Position numbers and translations under genes: made by a program. Below are positions 1 through 7,674 of a DNA stretch of 63,023 nt, piece by piece. A model generated the notes under the pieces. It was not told where the DNA came from, did not search any database, and saw nothing but the letters and a program-made list of their open reading frames with translations. The first letter of the stretch is position 1; each line of letters opens with the position of its first letter. Source of the stretch: Bacteroidaceae bacterium (GTDB taxonomy: Bacteria > Bacteroidota > Bacteroidia > Bacteroidales > Bacteroidaceae). The stretch is from contig JAFYOS010000007.1 of NCBI GenBank assembly GCA_017560125.1, positions 1 to 63,023 on the forward strand. The letters are read 5' to 3'.

Positions 1-83
1 CTCTTCCCATCCCGAACAGAGAAGTTAAGCCCAACCGCGCCGATGGTACTGCATTTAGTTGTGGGAGAGTAGGTCGTCGCCAC
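1..83 (+). rRNA. rrf: 5S ribosomal RNA, 3' part
   Basis: The window opens inside a 5S rRNA gene. The bases match the conserved 5S core (cccatcccgaacagag, then the 'gaagttaagc' and 'gatggtactg' blocks) and the 3' 'gtgggagagtaggtcgtcgc' end. The 5' part of the gene lies left of the window. A GC-rich hairpin with a T-run follows directly, as expected at the end of an rRNA operon. Confidence 0.95.
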
Positions 84-95
84 TTTTTTTCTCGA

Positions 96-132
96 GTTCC
101 CTTGGTTCTTACGAACTGAGGGAACTTTTTTT
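96..132 (+). terminator. Intrinsic terminator of the rRNA operon
   Basis: The arms GTTCCCT (96-102) and AGGGAAC (119-125) pair, and inside them GTTC pairs with GAAC around a TTAC loop. Seven T follow at 126-132. It sits 13 bases after the 5S end. Confidence 0.88.
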
Positions 133-202
133 GTATATATACTTGTCGTTGTTTGGGCCAGTATATAGGGGCGGTAGAGGTGTACTACGGCTATTAAGGC
201 TG

Positions 203-1120
203 TTATTCGGTAGCTTCTATAAGCCTTTTGCAATGCGATTCCATGTAGCCCTTTAGATAGCTTCTGAGCTCGTCGCCTTCTATTATGGTGATGTCGTTGG
301 CTACACCTATGATGAATCGTCCTGCGCCTTCGCAGCGATATATGGTGGTGTCGAGCAGCCAGTGCTCGTTGTCGAGCTGCGTTAGATGGCGTTCGGCAAG
401 TGGAAATTCTTCGAGCAGCAGGTTTTTGGCCATCACTCCCAGTTTCAGCTTTATATTTATCTCCTTGTCGCCGCCGCTGCGGAATATGTCGCTCTTTAGG
501 CTGTGGTGGGCCTTCTCGTTCTGCCATTCGTTATTGGTGATTTCTACCTCCTCTATGCGCGATACGTTGAAGCGCTTGTTGCTGTTGCTCTGCGGTTCGT
601 AGCACCACACCTGTATGTAGTTCGTGGTGAAGGCAAATGGCTCCACCAAACGGTCTCTGACGGCGCCGCTGTTCGACGATGCGTAGTTGTGCAATATCAC
701 CTGTCGGCGCTTCTCTATGGCCTTTATAAGCTCGTGTGTATTTGCCGAGTTCTCCTTCTTTACCACTATGTCGGCCATGCCTGTGACGTTATACACCGAC
801 GCCAGTTTTTTGCGTAGGTTGTGCTTGAGCATGTTCGTGTCGTCGAGCCCGTCTATCAGGCGGTTTACGATGTAGCTTTCCTCTTCGCTGAAGTGTATCA
901 GCTGTTCCAGTTCCTTGTAGTGGCTGCTCTCCTTCAGCATGCGATGGCACTCGCCCGAACGTGCTATGACAAATCCTGCTGCCTTCAGGGTATCGATGTA
1001 GCGATATACGGTGCGGCGCGACATGCCGAGCTTTTCGGATATCTCGTCGAGGGTGTAGTTTATATTTCCCGACAGCATTTTCATTAAGCGTAGCATGCGT
1101 TCTATTTTGGGCTGGTCCAT
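203..1120 (-). CDS. WYL-domain transcriptional regulator with N-terminal HTH
   Basis: This is a 305-residue predicted DNA-binding regulator. Residues 1-60 form a DeoR/HTH_11-type winged helix (DEISEKLGMSRRTVYRYID). Residues from about 140 look like a WYL domain, with a strand reading YIQVWCYEP where the family usually has a WYL-type signature. WYL proteins are commonly regulators that sense nucleic acid or other ligands; the ligand here cannot be read. The gene is divergent from the queuosine-precursor transporter, with 72 bases between start codons that carry an outward-facing TAnnTTTG box for each gene. It could regulate that neighbour or itself, but no operator is obvious. Its 3' end abuts the rRNA terminator region. 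Confidence 0.85.
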   Translation of the reverse strand: MDQPKIERMLRLMKMLSGNINYTLDEISEKLGMSRRTVYRYIDTLKAAGFVIARSGECHRMLKESSHYKELEQLIHFSEEESYIVNRLIDGLDDTNMLKHNLRKKLASVYNVTGMADIVVKKENSANTHELIKAIEKRRQVILHNYASSNSGAVRDRLVEPFAFTTNYIQVWCYEPQSNSNKRFNVSRIEEVEITNNEWQNEKAHHSLKSDIFRSGGDKEINIKLKLGVMAKNLLLEEFPLAERHLTQLDNEHWLLDTTIYRCEGAGRFIIGVANDITIIEGDELRSYLKGYMESHCKRLIEATE

Positions 1121-1143
1121 ACTCTTTTGTTTTGTAGTTGATG

Positions 1144-1151
1144 CAAAAATA
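1144..1151 (-). promoter_or_regulatory. -7 box of the WYL regulator gene
   Basis: The minus strand reads TATTTTTG, matching Bacteroidota TAnnTTTG, 24 bases upstream of the start codon. No clear TTTG element is seen at the -33 position, so this is a partial match. Confidence 0.5.
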
Positions 1152-1164
1152 GCATTTTATTTTC

Positions 1165-1172
1165 TATCTTTG
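1165..1172 (+). promoter_or_regulatory. -7 box of the queuosine transporter gene
   Basis: TATCTTTG fits the Bacteroidota -7 consensus and lies 20 bases upstream of the ATG at 1193. The -33 element is not clear. It overlaps the upstream region of the divergent WYL gene. Confidence 0.6.
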
Positions 1173-1192
1173 CACAGTAAATTTTAATACTT

Positions 1193-1864
1193 ATGGATAA
1201 GGTATCGGACAACCCTTTAAAAAACCGAGCGGCGAGTGGAACACCTCTGATGGTTGTTACCGCGCTCTTTGTAACTCTCTATTTAGTATCTAATATCATG
1301 GCCGTTAAGGTCATCGGTCTTGCCGGAATATTCTATTTCGATGCCGGCACAATAACCTTCCCCTTTGCCTATATGCTTGGCGATGTGCTGACGGAGCTGT
1401 GGGGCTTCCGTACGGCCAAACGTGTCATTTGGACCACATTCATGTGCAATATAGTGCTTGTGGCATGTACCCAGGTGGGTGTGTGGCTGCCTTCGCCCGA
1501 CTATTTGGCCGAAACGGCAGCGGCATACAATCATGTCTTCACATACGTTCCGCGAATAGTGCTCGGCTCGCTTGTAGGCTTCCTGCTTGGCGAATTGTCC
1601 AATGCATGGGTGATGGAGAAAATAAAACTGCGCATGCAGGGACGCCGTCTGTGGGTGCGCACGATAGGCAGCTCCATGGTGGGTTATCTGTTCGACACGC
1701 TGCCGTTTGTGCTCATAGCATTCTATGGCGTGGTTACCACCGAGGAACTGGTTATGATGCTCCTGTTCCAATATTTCTCTAAACTGATAATTGAGGCCAC
1801 TATGGGTACTCCCATGGCTTATGCCGTAATCTATTGGGCCAAAAGATTGGCAAGGAGGGCGTAA
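1193..1864 (+). CDS. yhhQ: Queuosine precursor transporter (YhhQ/DUF165 family)
   Basis: This 223-residue inner-membrane protein has about six hydrophobic segments. It carries the family's early motif LYLVSNIMAVKVI followed by FDAGTITFPFAYMLGDVLTE. YhhQ-family proteins import queuosine precursors (preQ0/preQ1, in some lineages queuine or queuosine) used to modify the wobble base of GUN tRNAs. The stop codon overlaps the start of the next gene (TAATG at 1862-1866), so the two are probably translationally coupled. No queuosine synthesis genes are in view, which fits a salvage role, but the substrate cannot be read from the sequence. Confidence 0.9.
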   Translation: MDKVSDNPLKNRAASGTPLMVVTALFVTLYLVSNIMAVKVIGLAGIFYFDAGTITFPFAYMLGDVLTELWGFRTAKRVIWTTFMCNIVLVACTQVGVWLPSPDYLAETAAAYNHVFTYVPRIVLGSLVGFLLGELSNAWVMEKIKLRMQGRRLWVRTIGSSMVGYLFDTLPFVLIAFYGVVTTEELVMMLLFQYFSKLIIEATMGTPMAYAVIYWAKRLARRA

Positions 1865-2547
1865 TGGAGCGATATGCGGTTATAGATGAAAAGATGCAGC
1901 GCGAATTTGTGTTGCTGCAAGGCAAGGGATGTCGTTGGGCTGGTTGCACATTTTGCGATTACCATAGCGACAAGAGCGAAAATCCCTTTGCGGTGAATGC
2001 CGAGGTGCTTGGCAAGGTGACCGGGCGCTATGGGGTGCTCGATGTGATAAATTCCGGTTCGGGAATAGAGCTCGACGAAGATACGATAGCCATGTTGAAG
2101 CAGATTATAGAAGAGAAAAAGATAACCACTGTGTGGTTCGAGATGCACTATATGTACCGCCATCGCTTGGCCGAGTTCGCCACGCGTTTTGCGCCAGCTG
2201 TGGTTAAATTCCGATGCGGCATCGAGAGTTTCGATGCCGAGCAGCGCAGCCGATGGAACAAGGGTGTGCCGCAGAGCGTGACTGCCGCCGATGTTGCAAA
2301 ATATTTTCAGGGCGTCTGCCTGCTTTGTTGCACTCAGGGCGAGAGCCGCCAGCGCATACTCGATGATATAGCTCTTGCCGAACAGCATTTCGAGTACTAC
2401 AGCGTGAACCTCTTCTGCAACAATACAACCACGGTTCGTCGCGACGATGAGCTCTATCGCTGGTTCGTGAATGAGGTCTATCCCACATTGAAAGATTCGT
2501 CCAAGGCCGAGATATTGCTCGACAATACGGATTTGGGGGTTGGATAA
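1864..2547 (+). CDS. Small radical-SAM enzyme, possible queuosine-salvage lyase (QueL-like)
   Basis: This 227-residue protein carries an N-terminal iron-sulfur motif GCRWAGCTFCDYHSD with Cys23, Cys28 and Cys31. The CX4CX2C spacing differs from the usual CX3CX2C of radical-SAM enzymes. A glycine-rich segment (INSGSGIEL) and later GIESFD fit a short radical-SAM barrel. I place the start at the ATG overlapping the transporter stop (1864), because an in-frame ATG at 1834 lies inside the transporter gene. Tight coupling to a queuosine-precursor transporter suggests a role in queuosine salvage, such as releasing queuine from queuosine as described for QueL in clostridia. That assignment is inference from context. 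The QueK-type nucleosidase partner is not in view. Confidence 0.7.
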   Translation: MERYAVIDEKMQREFVLLQGKGCRWAGCTFCDYHSDKSENPFAVNAEVLGKVTGRYGVLDVINSGSGIELDEDTIAMLKQIIEEKKITTVWFEMHYMYRHRLAEFATRFAPAVVKFRCGIESFDAEQRSRWNKGVPQSVTAADVAKYFQGVCLLCCTQGESRQRILDDIALAEQHFEYYSVNLFCNNTTTVRRDDELYRWFVNEVYPTLKDSSKAEILLDNTDLGVG

Positions 2548-2588
2548 ACAATAAGTGCTGCATCTTGCGAATGCAGCACTTATTGTTT
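2546..2588. terminator. Bidirectional terminator between convergent genes
   Basis: A perfect 18-bp stem (2546-2563 with 2571-2588) has a seven-base loop. The stem ends are A-rich on one side and T-rich on the other, so it can act on both strands. It separates the radical-SAM gene from the convergent GH27 gene. Confidence 0.85.
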
Positions 2589-2605
2589 ATAGTGGCGTGT
2601 GTGGC

Positions 2606-4210
2606 CTATTTCTTTTTCAGCTCAATCTTGTCGATGTCGGGCGCCCAAGCATAGTCGCATCCAACCGATATTACATTGTAGCCGGGTTTCAGGGTTACAT
2701 CAAGCGTTGCAACGGCGGGCTTGGTGTAGTCGCCCGATGTGATGTTCTCGAGCAGATACTCTTTGCCGTTTACATCCACCTGTAGTTTCTGTACCCTGCC
2801 GGTGCAGTAGCTTACTCCAAGCTCGTACTGGCCGCCCTTCTCGCTGTAAACCTCGCGCCAGATGACACGGTTCTCGGGCTTTGCACCCACGTAGCTTATT
2901 CTGATGCCACCTGAGCACTCGGGCGACTGTGTGTAGCGAATGATTCGCGGATTGTGGCCCAAGTCGTCGTAGCAGGGGAGGTATGCCCACTCGGCCTCAT
3001 AAACCTCGGGCTCTAGACGCTCCTCGGCCTCCATGCGGCATATGAGCACGCTGCGTCCCTGCAGACTGCAGCTCATCTGCTGTTCGAATGTACCCATATC
3101 CTTATGCTGTATAAGGTCGCGTACCTTCACTTTTCCGTCAAGCTCAAGTGTCTTGAAAGGCACTGTGATGTCGCATGTGCTGTCCGATGAATTGTAGAAC
3201 GCCACGGCACGCACCTTGCCGCGCTTGGTCTCTATGTCCTTTACAAGAACATAGGCGTCGCCGTTGCGCTGTGCCACATAGGCCTGCAAGCCCAGGGGAT
3301 CTTGGTTCAGAGCTATCAGTTCCTTGTTCTTGAGCAGTTCGAGCGAGCTTTCGGGGATAGATGTCATGTCGCAGCCAACAAGCAGGGGCGAGCTCATGAT
3401 GCACCAGATGCCGAAGTGAACCTCCTCTTCGTTGCGGGGCAGGCCGCGGCCAATCTCCAGCATATCCATGTCGTTGTATCCGCCGTTACCCGCATAGGCC
3501 GAGAGGTACATGTTCTTGTCGATGATGTATTTGATGGTCTTCCAACGGGGCTGTATGTCCCAGCTGATGCGCCACGAGCGTGCTATGTTCGCTGCCCATG
3601 TTCCGGGGAATCCCCAGCGGCAGATGTTTATCGAAGCGTCGGTGCGGCCGGTGTTTCTGATGGCCTGCACGATAGATTCGTAGCGCTCGCGCTCGTTCAG
3701 GCCGAGCTCCTTGCCACCGCAGTAATCGATTTTTATGAAATCGAAATTCCAGTCTTTGAAATAGACGTCGGCATCCTGCTGATCGTGTCCGTAGAAGCCG
3801 GCTCCGATGCCTGTCTTCTCGGCGTTATACATAGAGCCGCATGTGTTGTCGCCACCCTCGGAGTAGATACCCGCCTTCAAGCCCAGCGAGTGTATGTAGT
3901 CCGAAACGACGCGCATGCCGTTGGGGAAGCGCTCGGCATTGTAGGTCATCTTGCCCTCGGCGTCGCGATAGCCGAAGAAGCCGTCGTCGATGTTTATGTA
4001 CTGGTAGCCGGCATCCTTCAGACCAGTAGAAACCATTGCGTCTGCCTGTTTCTTTATAAGTTCCTCGTTAATATCTACAAAATAGGTGTTCCACGAGCTC
4101 CAACCCATTAGCGGGGGAAGGAATGCTCGTTCCTGTGCATCCTGTGTGCCCGAGCAGGCCGAGAGAAGCGTGCCGCAAAGCGCAAGAGCATACATGAATC
4201 TCTTTTTCAT
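2606..4210 (-). CDS. GH27 alpha-galactosidase, lipoprotein
   Basis: This 534-residue enzyme is predicted to remove terminal alpha-galactosyl (or beta-L-arabinopyranosyl) groups from glycans. The signal peptide ends in a lipobox (LLSAC, Cys19), so it is probably a surface or periplasmic lipoprotein. The GH27 barrel starts at MGWSSWNTYF, with the nucleophile expected at Asp162 in KIDYCGG and the acid/base at about Asp218 in RISWDIQ; GYNDMDMLEIG follows. A C-terminal beta-rich region from about residue 405 looks like a CBM6/35-type module. It lies downstream of a Gate-domain permease and a porin on the same strand. No SusC/SusD pair is nearby, so this is not a classic PUL. Confidence 0.9.
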   Translation of the reverse strand: MKKRFMYALALCGTLLSACSGTQDAQERAFLPPLMGWSSWNTYFVDINEELIKKQADAMVSTGLKDAGYQYINIDDGFFGYRDAEGKMTYNAERFPNGMRVVSDYIHSLGLKAGIYSEGGDNTCGSMYNAEKTGIGAGFYGHDQQDADVYFKDWNFDFIKIDYCGGKELGLNERERYESIVQAIRNTGRTDASINICRWGFPGTWAANIARSWRISWDIQPRWKTIKYIIDKNMYLSAYAGNGGYNDMDMLEIGRGLPRNEEEVHFGIWCIMSSPLLVGCDMTSIPESSLELLKNKELIALNQDPLGLQAYVAQRNGDAYVLVKDIETKRGKVRAVAFYNSSDSTCDITVPFKTLELDGKVKVRDLIQHKDMGTFEQQMSCSLQGRSVLICRMEAEERLEPEVYEAEWAYLPCYDDLGHNPRIIRYTQSPECSGGIRISYVGAKPENRVIWREVYSEKGGQYELGVSYCTGRVQKLQVDVNGKEYLLENITSGDYTKPAVATLDVTLKPGYNVISVGCDYAWAPDIDKIELKKK

Positions 4211-4247
4211 ATCTGTCTGTCTTTAAGATGGTTGTTGTATGGTAACA

Positions 4248-4285
4248 TTTCAGCCTATTTGGGCATGTACCCAAATAGGCTGAAA
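4248..4285. repeat. Long perfect inverted repeat between two same-strand genes
   Basis: Sixteen bases (4248-4263) pair perfectly with 4270-4285 around a six-base loop. On the minus strand it follows the Gate-domain gene and precedes the GH27 gene, but there is no clean T-run after it. It could partly end transcription, or act as an RNA-stabilising element that sets different levels for the two genes. Confidence 0.7.
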
Positions 4286-4302
4286 ACGAATTTATCTACT
4301 AA

Positions 4303-5436
4303 TTAAATAAGTGAATAAAGCACATATACCCAGTGGGCAACGATGGCTGCGAACAGACCACCGAATGTGTGCGATATGATCGCTTTTGAAGTGAGCTGGC
4401 GATAACCGAGTGAGTCGAGCATAGCTGTGTGTGTGCTCAAGTAACCGCTCCAGCACATACCGATGGCGGTGAACACTGCGATTGCATTGCCGTCGGCCCA
4501 ACCCTGTGCTACGAAATTAGGTACAAGGCCAAGGGCTGCGCCTACAGCACCAAGCGCTGTGATGGGGAATGCTACCAAGTGGGGGTCGGTGAAGCCGAAG
4601 AGGAATTCGAAGATGAAATCGATCTTGCCTGCAAGCCAGGGAAGGAGCGAAACGCCTTCGTATGCAGCACCGGTGTAGCCTTCGGGCGATGCGGGGTTTG
4701 TAAGGATCATCACCAAGGTCGAGATGATGAGCACACCGGGGATGATGGCAAGACCTACATCCACACCGGTCTTTCCACCGTCGAGCAACGAGTTCAGAAT
4801 ACGCAGGAACATGTTGGGCTCAACGTGCTCCTCGGCCTTGAACTCATTGAACATTTCGTCTGTGGCATTTTCGCTCGCATACTGGGGGTAGTGCTTGATG
4901 GTGAAGTACTGCATCAATCGTGTCGAGAGGATGCAGCCACAGAAAGCACCGAAGAAACCGATGAGGGGCTCAACTGCGAAGCCCTGTCCCATCATGAAGA
5001 CGATAACTACAAGGCCCATGCCGAATGCAGTACCGAAATTGGTGAGCGAAATGTATTGGAATTTCTTGAAGTAGCTGCTGAATCGCTTGTCCGATGCAAG
5101 AGAGATGATAGCGGGGTTGTCCGACAAGAATGTCATGACAGCACCCAACGAAGCAACGCCGGGAAGGTTGAACAGGGGCTTCATGAGGGGACGCAAAATG
5201 CGTTCGAGTAGGCGCACAACGCCAAACTCGGTGAACAGCTTGCCGATAGCACCGGTAACAACGCATACACCCATAAGGAAGAGCACTGTATCAATCAACA
5301 GCTTGTGTGCAGTGTTCATTATGGTGTTGAGCATGTTGTCAACGCCCATGACCGAACCTATGTAGCCGAAGAGGGCTACGAAAATCAGTAAACAGGGAAT
5401 ACCTGTGGGGATGTAACTCCAAAAAGACCGTTTCAT
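4303..5436 (-). CDS. Gate-domain (nucleoside-recognition) inner-membrane protein
   Basis: This 377-residue polytopic membrane protein starts MKRSFWSYIPTGIPC and has roughly eight or more hydrophobic segments. The stretch from IGKLFTEFGVVRLL through MTFLSDNPAIISL resembles the Gate (nucleoside recognition) domain of spore-maturation and YjiG/YjiH-like proteins. The domain is linked to transport of nucleosides or other small solutes, but members are poorly characterised and I cannot name a substrate. The gene lies 21 bases after the porin gene, so outer- and inner-membrane steps of one uptake or efflux route are plausible. Confidence 0.7.
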   Translation of the reverse strand: MKRSFWSYIPTGIPCLLIFVALFGYIGSVMGVDNMLNTIMNTAHKLLIDTVLFLMGVCVVTGAIGKLFTEFGVVRLLERILRPLMKPLFNLPGVASLGAVMTFLSDNPAIISLASDKRFSSYFKKFQYISLTNFGTAFGMGLVVIVFMMGQGFAVEPLIGFFGAFCGCILSTRLMQYFTIKHYPQYASENATDEMFNEFKAEEHVEPNMFLRILNSLLDGGKTGVDVGLAIIPGVLIISTLVMILTNPASPEGYTGAAYEGVSLLPWLAGKIDFIFEFLFGFTDPHLVAFPITALGAVGAALGLVPNFVAQGWADGNAIAVFTAIGMCWSGYLSTHTAMLDSLGYRQLTSKAIISHTFGGLFAAIVAHWVYVLYSLI

Positions 5437-5457
5437 AAATATTTTAGACGTTTATTG

Positions 5458-6480
5458 TTATTTCTTGAATGAGAGAAGGTTTATCTTCCATTTGAGGCCT
5501 AAAGATACCATCGACTGCTCGTCGAGCAAAGCTCCGGCGGGGTTGCCGTTGTCGCCGAATGTCTGGCAGAAGGCGGCGTGCAGACGCACATTCTTGTTGC
5601 CGCCGCCCAAGGGGAAGTATTCAACGCCGGCACCAACGCGTGTAACCTCGGTTCCGGGCATCACGCAGTAGTCGCCGGGTTTGTCGGTGTTGCTCACGTC
5701 GTATGTAGCCTTGGCAAAAATGTTCCATTTGTCCGAAGCCGCGTATGAGAGCTCGCCCATGACAGAGAAATCGTTGAAAAGGAATGCCTGATTGCGCACC
5801 GCGCGGTTCATCACATCGAGCTCGAGCGAGAAGTCGCCCACGTTGAATTTGTTACCAAGTGTGATGTAGTTGATGAATTCGCCGGGCATGCACTCAATCA
5901 TGTTCACCGAGTAGATGGTATTGAACCAGTCGTGTGAGCCGTACCACAGGAGGTTGTATGCATACATGTCCTTGCCGGGAAGGTTGAAGGGGCTCTCGCA
6001 TATCTGTGCAAGCAGCTGGTCGTTGCCCTCGTTGAATGTGTATGTGAGGTTCACACCGAACTGGTAGCAAGGTATCTGGTTCCAGTACTCCGAGCAGAAG
6101 TAAAGGTCGATGGGTGCACGGTCGTACTCGTAACCACCGATGGCTACCACCTGCTTACCTGCCGACACAGCCCAATGCTCGTCCATCTGGTATTTAAGAT
6201 AAATCCAGTCTGTTGCATCAAAGAAACTAGCGTCCTTGTGTGCCTTGTTCAGGCGCTGACGGTATGAATAAGAGAGCTTGTCGTTGAACTGGCCATCCAT
6301 GCGAATGTTCAGATATTGGCCCTTGAATCCACAATTGTCTTTAATGGCATCGCCATCGATATACTCACGTTGATAATCGGCACGAGTTTCAACACCCAAA
6401 TTCAGAAGGGTTTCATCCTGCTGTGCGAAAGTAAATTGACAGCACAGGAGTGCCAACAAAGCGCATAATGTGTTTCTCAT
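5458..6480 (-). CDS. Outer-membrane porin-like beta-barrel protein
   Basis: This 340-residue protein has a signal peptide with a cleavage site after FTFA (about residue 19). Alternating amphipathic strands follow, many ending in aromatic residues (YLKYQMDEHW, VNLTYTFNEG), and it ends LGLKWKINLLSFKK. It resembles phosphate-selective porin (OprO/P)-type barrels of Bacteroidota. It is first in a minus-strand set with the Gate-domain protein and GH27 enzyme. The substrate is unknown. Confidence 0.7.
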   Translation of the reverse strand: MRNTLCALLALLCCQFTFAQQDETLLNLGVETRADYQREYIDGDAIKDNCGFKGQYLNIRMDGQFNDKLSYSYRQRLNKAHKDASFFDATDWIYLKYQMDEHWAVSAGKQVVAIGGYEYDRAPIDLYFCSEYWNQIPCYQFGVNLTYTFNEGNDQLLAQICESPFNLPGKDMYAYNLLWYGSHDWFNTIYSVNMIECMPGEFINYITLGNKFNVGDFSLELDVMNRAVRNQAFLFNDFSVMGELSYAASDKWNIFAKATYDVSNTDKPGDYCVMPGTEVTRVGAGVEYFPLGGGNKNVRLHAAFCQTFGDNGNPAGALLDEQSMVSLGLKWKINLLSFKK

Positions 6481-6514
6481 AAAAACTGTAGTCTGAAATA
6501 TTATTAAATATCTG

Positions 6515-6522
6515 CAAACTTA
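6515..6522 (-). promoter_or_regulatory. Possible -7 box for the porin gene
   Basis: The minus strand reads TAAGTTTG, matching TAnnTTTG, 35 bases upstream of the porin start. No convincing -33 element is present. Confidence 0.4.
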
Positions 6523-6658
6523 CATAAAAATCCTGTTTTTCGGCCCTTCTATAAGGCAAAACTTTTCTTTATTTACAAAAAAAAGATGCAAATGGGCTTC
6601 GGCCTGTTTGAATGTCCGTTTTTTTGCTTAATTTCGCCACCATACTCATAGCAATGTC

Positions 6659-7363
6659 ATGAAGAAAATTGTATTTCTCACAGGCGCCGGAATGAGCGTC
6701 GAGAGCGGCCTGAGCACCTTTCGCGGCTCGGGTGGAATGTGGAACGAGTACTCCATAGAGGATGTTGCTTCCATCGAAGGCTACGAGAGGAATCCCTCGT
6801 TGGTGCTCGAGTTCTACAATAAGCGTCGCAAGGAGCTGCTGGACGTAAATCCCAATGAGGGACATCGTCTGATAGCTTCGTTGGAGCGCGATTACAATGT
6901 GGTGGTCGTTACGCAGAATGTCGATGACCTGCACGAGCGTGCCGGTTCGAGTAGCGTCATTCATCTACATGGCGAGCTTATGAAGGCAACCTCCACAGCA
7001 GCGCCCAACAACCTCAATTATGTGCGCGGGCTCACCCCCGATAATCTCGAAATAGCCATTGGCGACAAGGCCGACGACGGTTCGCAGCTGCGCCCCTACA
7101 TTGTGTGGTTCGGCGAGGCTGTTCCCATGATGAGCGACGCCATAGACGAGCTTCGCGATGCCGACGGCTTTGTCATCATAGGCACTTCGCTCAACGTCTA
7201 TCCGGCAGCGGGGCTGTTGAATTACGTGCCGGCCGGCGTGCCTGTCTATCTGATTGACCCGAACGATGTGCCCGTGCATGGAACGCGTTGGCTTACGGTC
7301 ATTCGCTCAGGTGCCTCCGAGGGTATGAGGAAATTGTGCGAAATCCTCGCCGATGAAAAATAA
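6659..7363 (+). CDS. cobB: Sir2-family NAD-dependent protein deacylase
   Basis: This 234-residue sirtuin removes acyl groups from lysine using NAD. The NAD-binding segment LTGAGMSVESGLSTFRG lies at residues 8-23, TQNVDDLHERAG follows, and the catalytic histidine is His104 in IHLHGE. Tyr53 and Arg56 (EFYNKRR) match the Tyr-x-x-Arg pair of class III sirtuins, which prefers succinyl or malonyl lysine. The zinc-ribbon region after His104 has no cysteines, so the structural zinc site of most sirtuins is missing. The protein is cytoplasmic, and a rubredoxin gene follows on the same strand 58 bases downstream. Confidence 0.92.
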   Translation: MKKIVFLTGAGMSVESGLSTFRGSGGMWNEYSIEDVASIEGYERNPSLVLEFYNKRRKELLDVNPNEGHRLIASLERDYNVVVVTQNVDDLHERAGSSSVIHLHGELMKATSTAAPNNLNYVRGLTPDNLEIAIGDKADDGSQLRPYIVWFGEAVPMMSDAIDELRDADGFVIIGTSLNVYPAAGLLNYVPAGVPVYLIDPNDVPVHGTRWLTVIRSGASEGMRKLCEILADEK

Positions 7364-7421
7364 TTCGCAAATCTCTGAACAATTTGTATCGCTTAATTGT
7401 TATCAATAAAAAACAGGAACC

Positions 7422-7592
7422 ATGAAAAAGTATTATTGCACAGTTTGTCAGTGGGTTTACGACCCCGAAATAGGCGATCCCGAGTCGGGCATTGCTGCAG
7501 GCACTCCATTCGAGGATATTCCCGATGATTGGTATTGTCCGCTTTGCGGCGTGGGCAAGGATTCGTTTGCACCCGTCGAGGACGAGGAGTAG
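7422..7592 (+). CDS. Rubredoxin
   Basis: This 56-residue protein has the two rubredoxin knuckles CTVCQW and CPLCGVGK, which hold one iron by four cysteines. [27 protein letters not shown] and DSF match the family's core almost throughout. It transfers single electrons in the cytoplasm, often to rubrerythrin or superoxide reductase in anaerobes. ATG at 7422 follows AAACAGGAACC, and the gene ends at TAG 7590-7592. A strong terminator lies 20 bases downstream. Confidence 0.95.
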   Translation: MKKYYCTVCQWVYDPEIGDPESGIAAGTPFEDIPDDWYCPLCGVGKDSFAPVEDEE

Positions 7593-7611
7593 TCCTGCCG
7601 TCTAATGATAA

Positions 7612-7651
7612 AGAAATCCCGGTAGTCATCTTGTTGACTACCGGGATTTCT
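7612..7651. terminator. Bidirectional terminator between rubredoxin and YgiQ genes
   Basis: A perfect 17-bp stem (7612-7628 with 7635-7651) surrounds a six-base loop. A T-rich tail (7654-7658) follows on the plus strand. It separates two convergent genes. Confidence 0.85.
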
Positions 7652-7674
7652 GCTTTTGTATGGATGGTGCGTGG

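Noticed and set aside
1834-1863. Earlier in-frame start for the radical-SAM gene
   Set aside because: It lies inside the transporter gene; the TAATG overlap at 1862-1866 is a more natural start.
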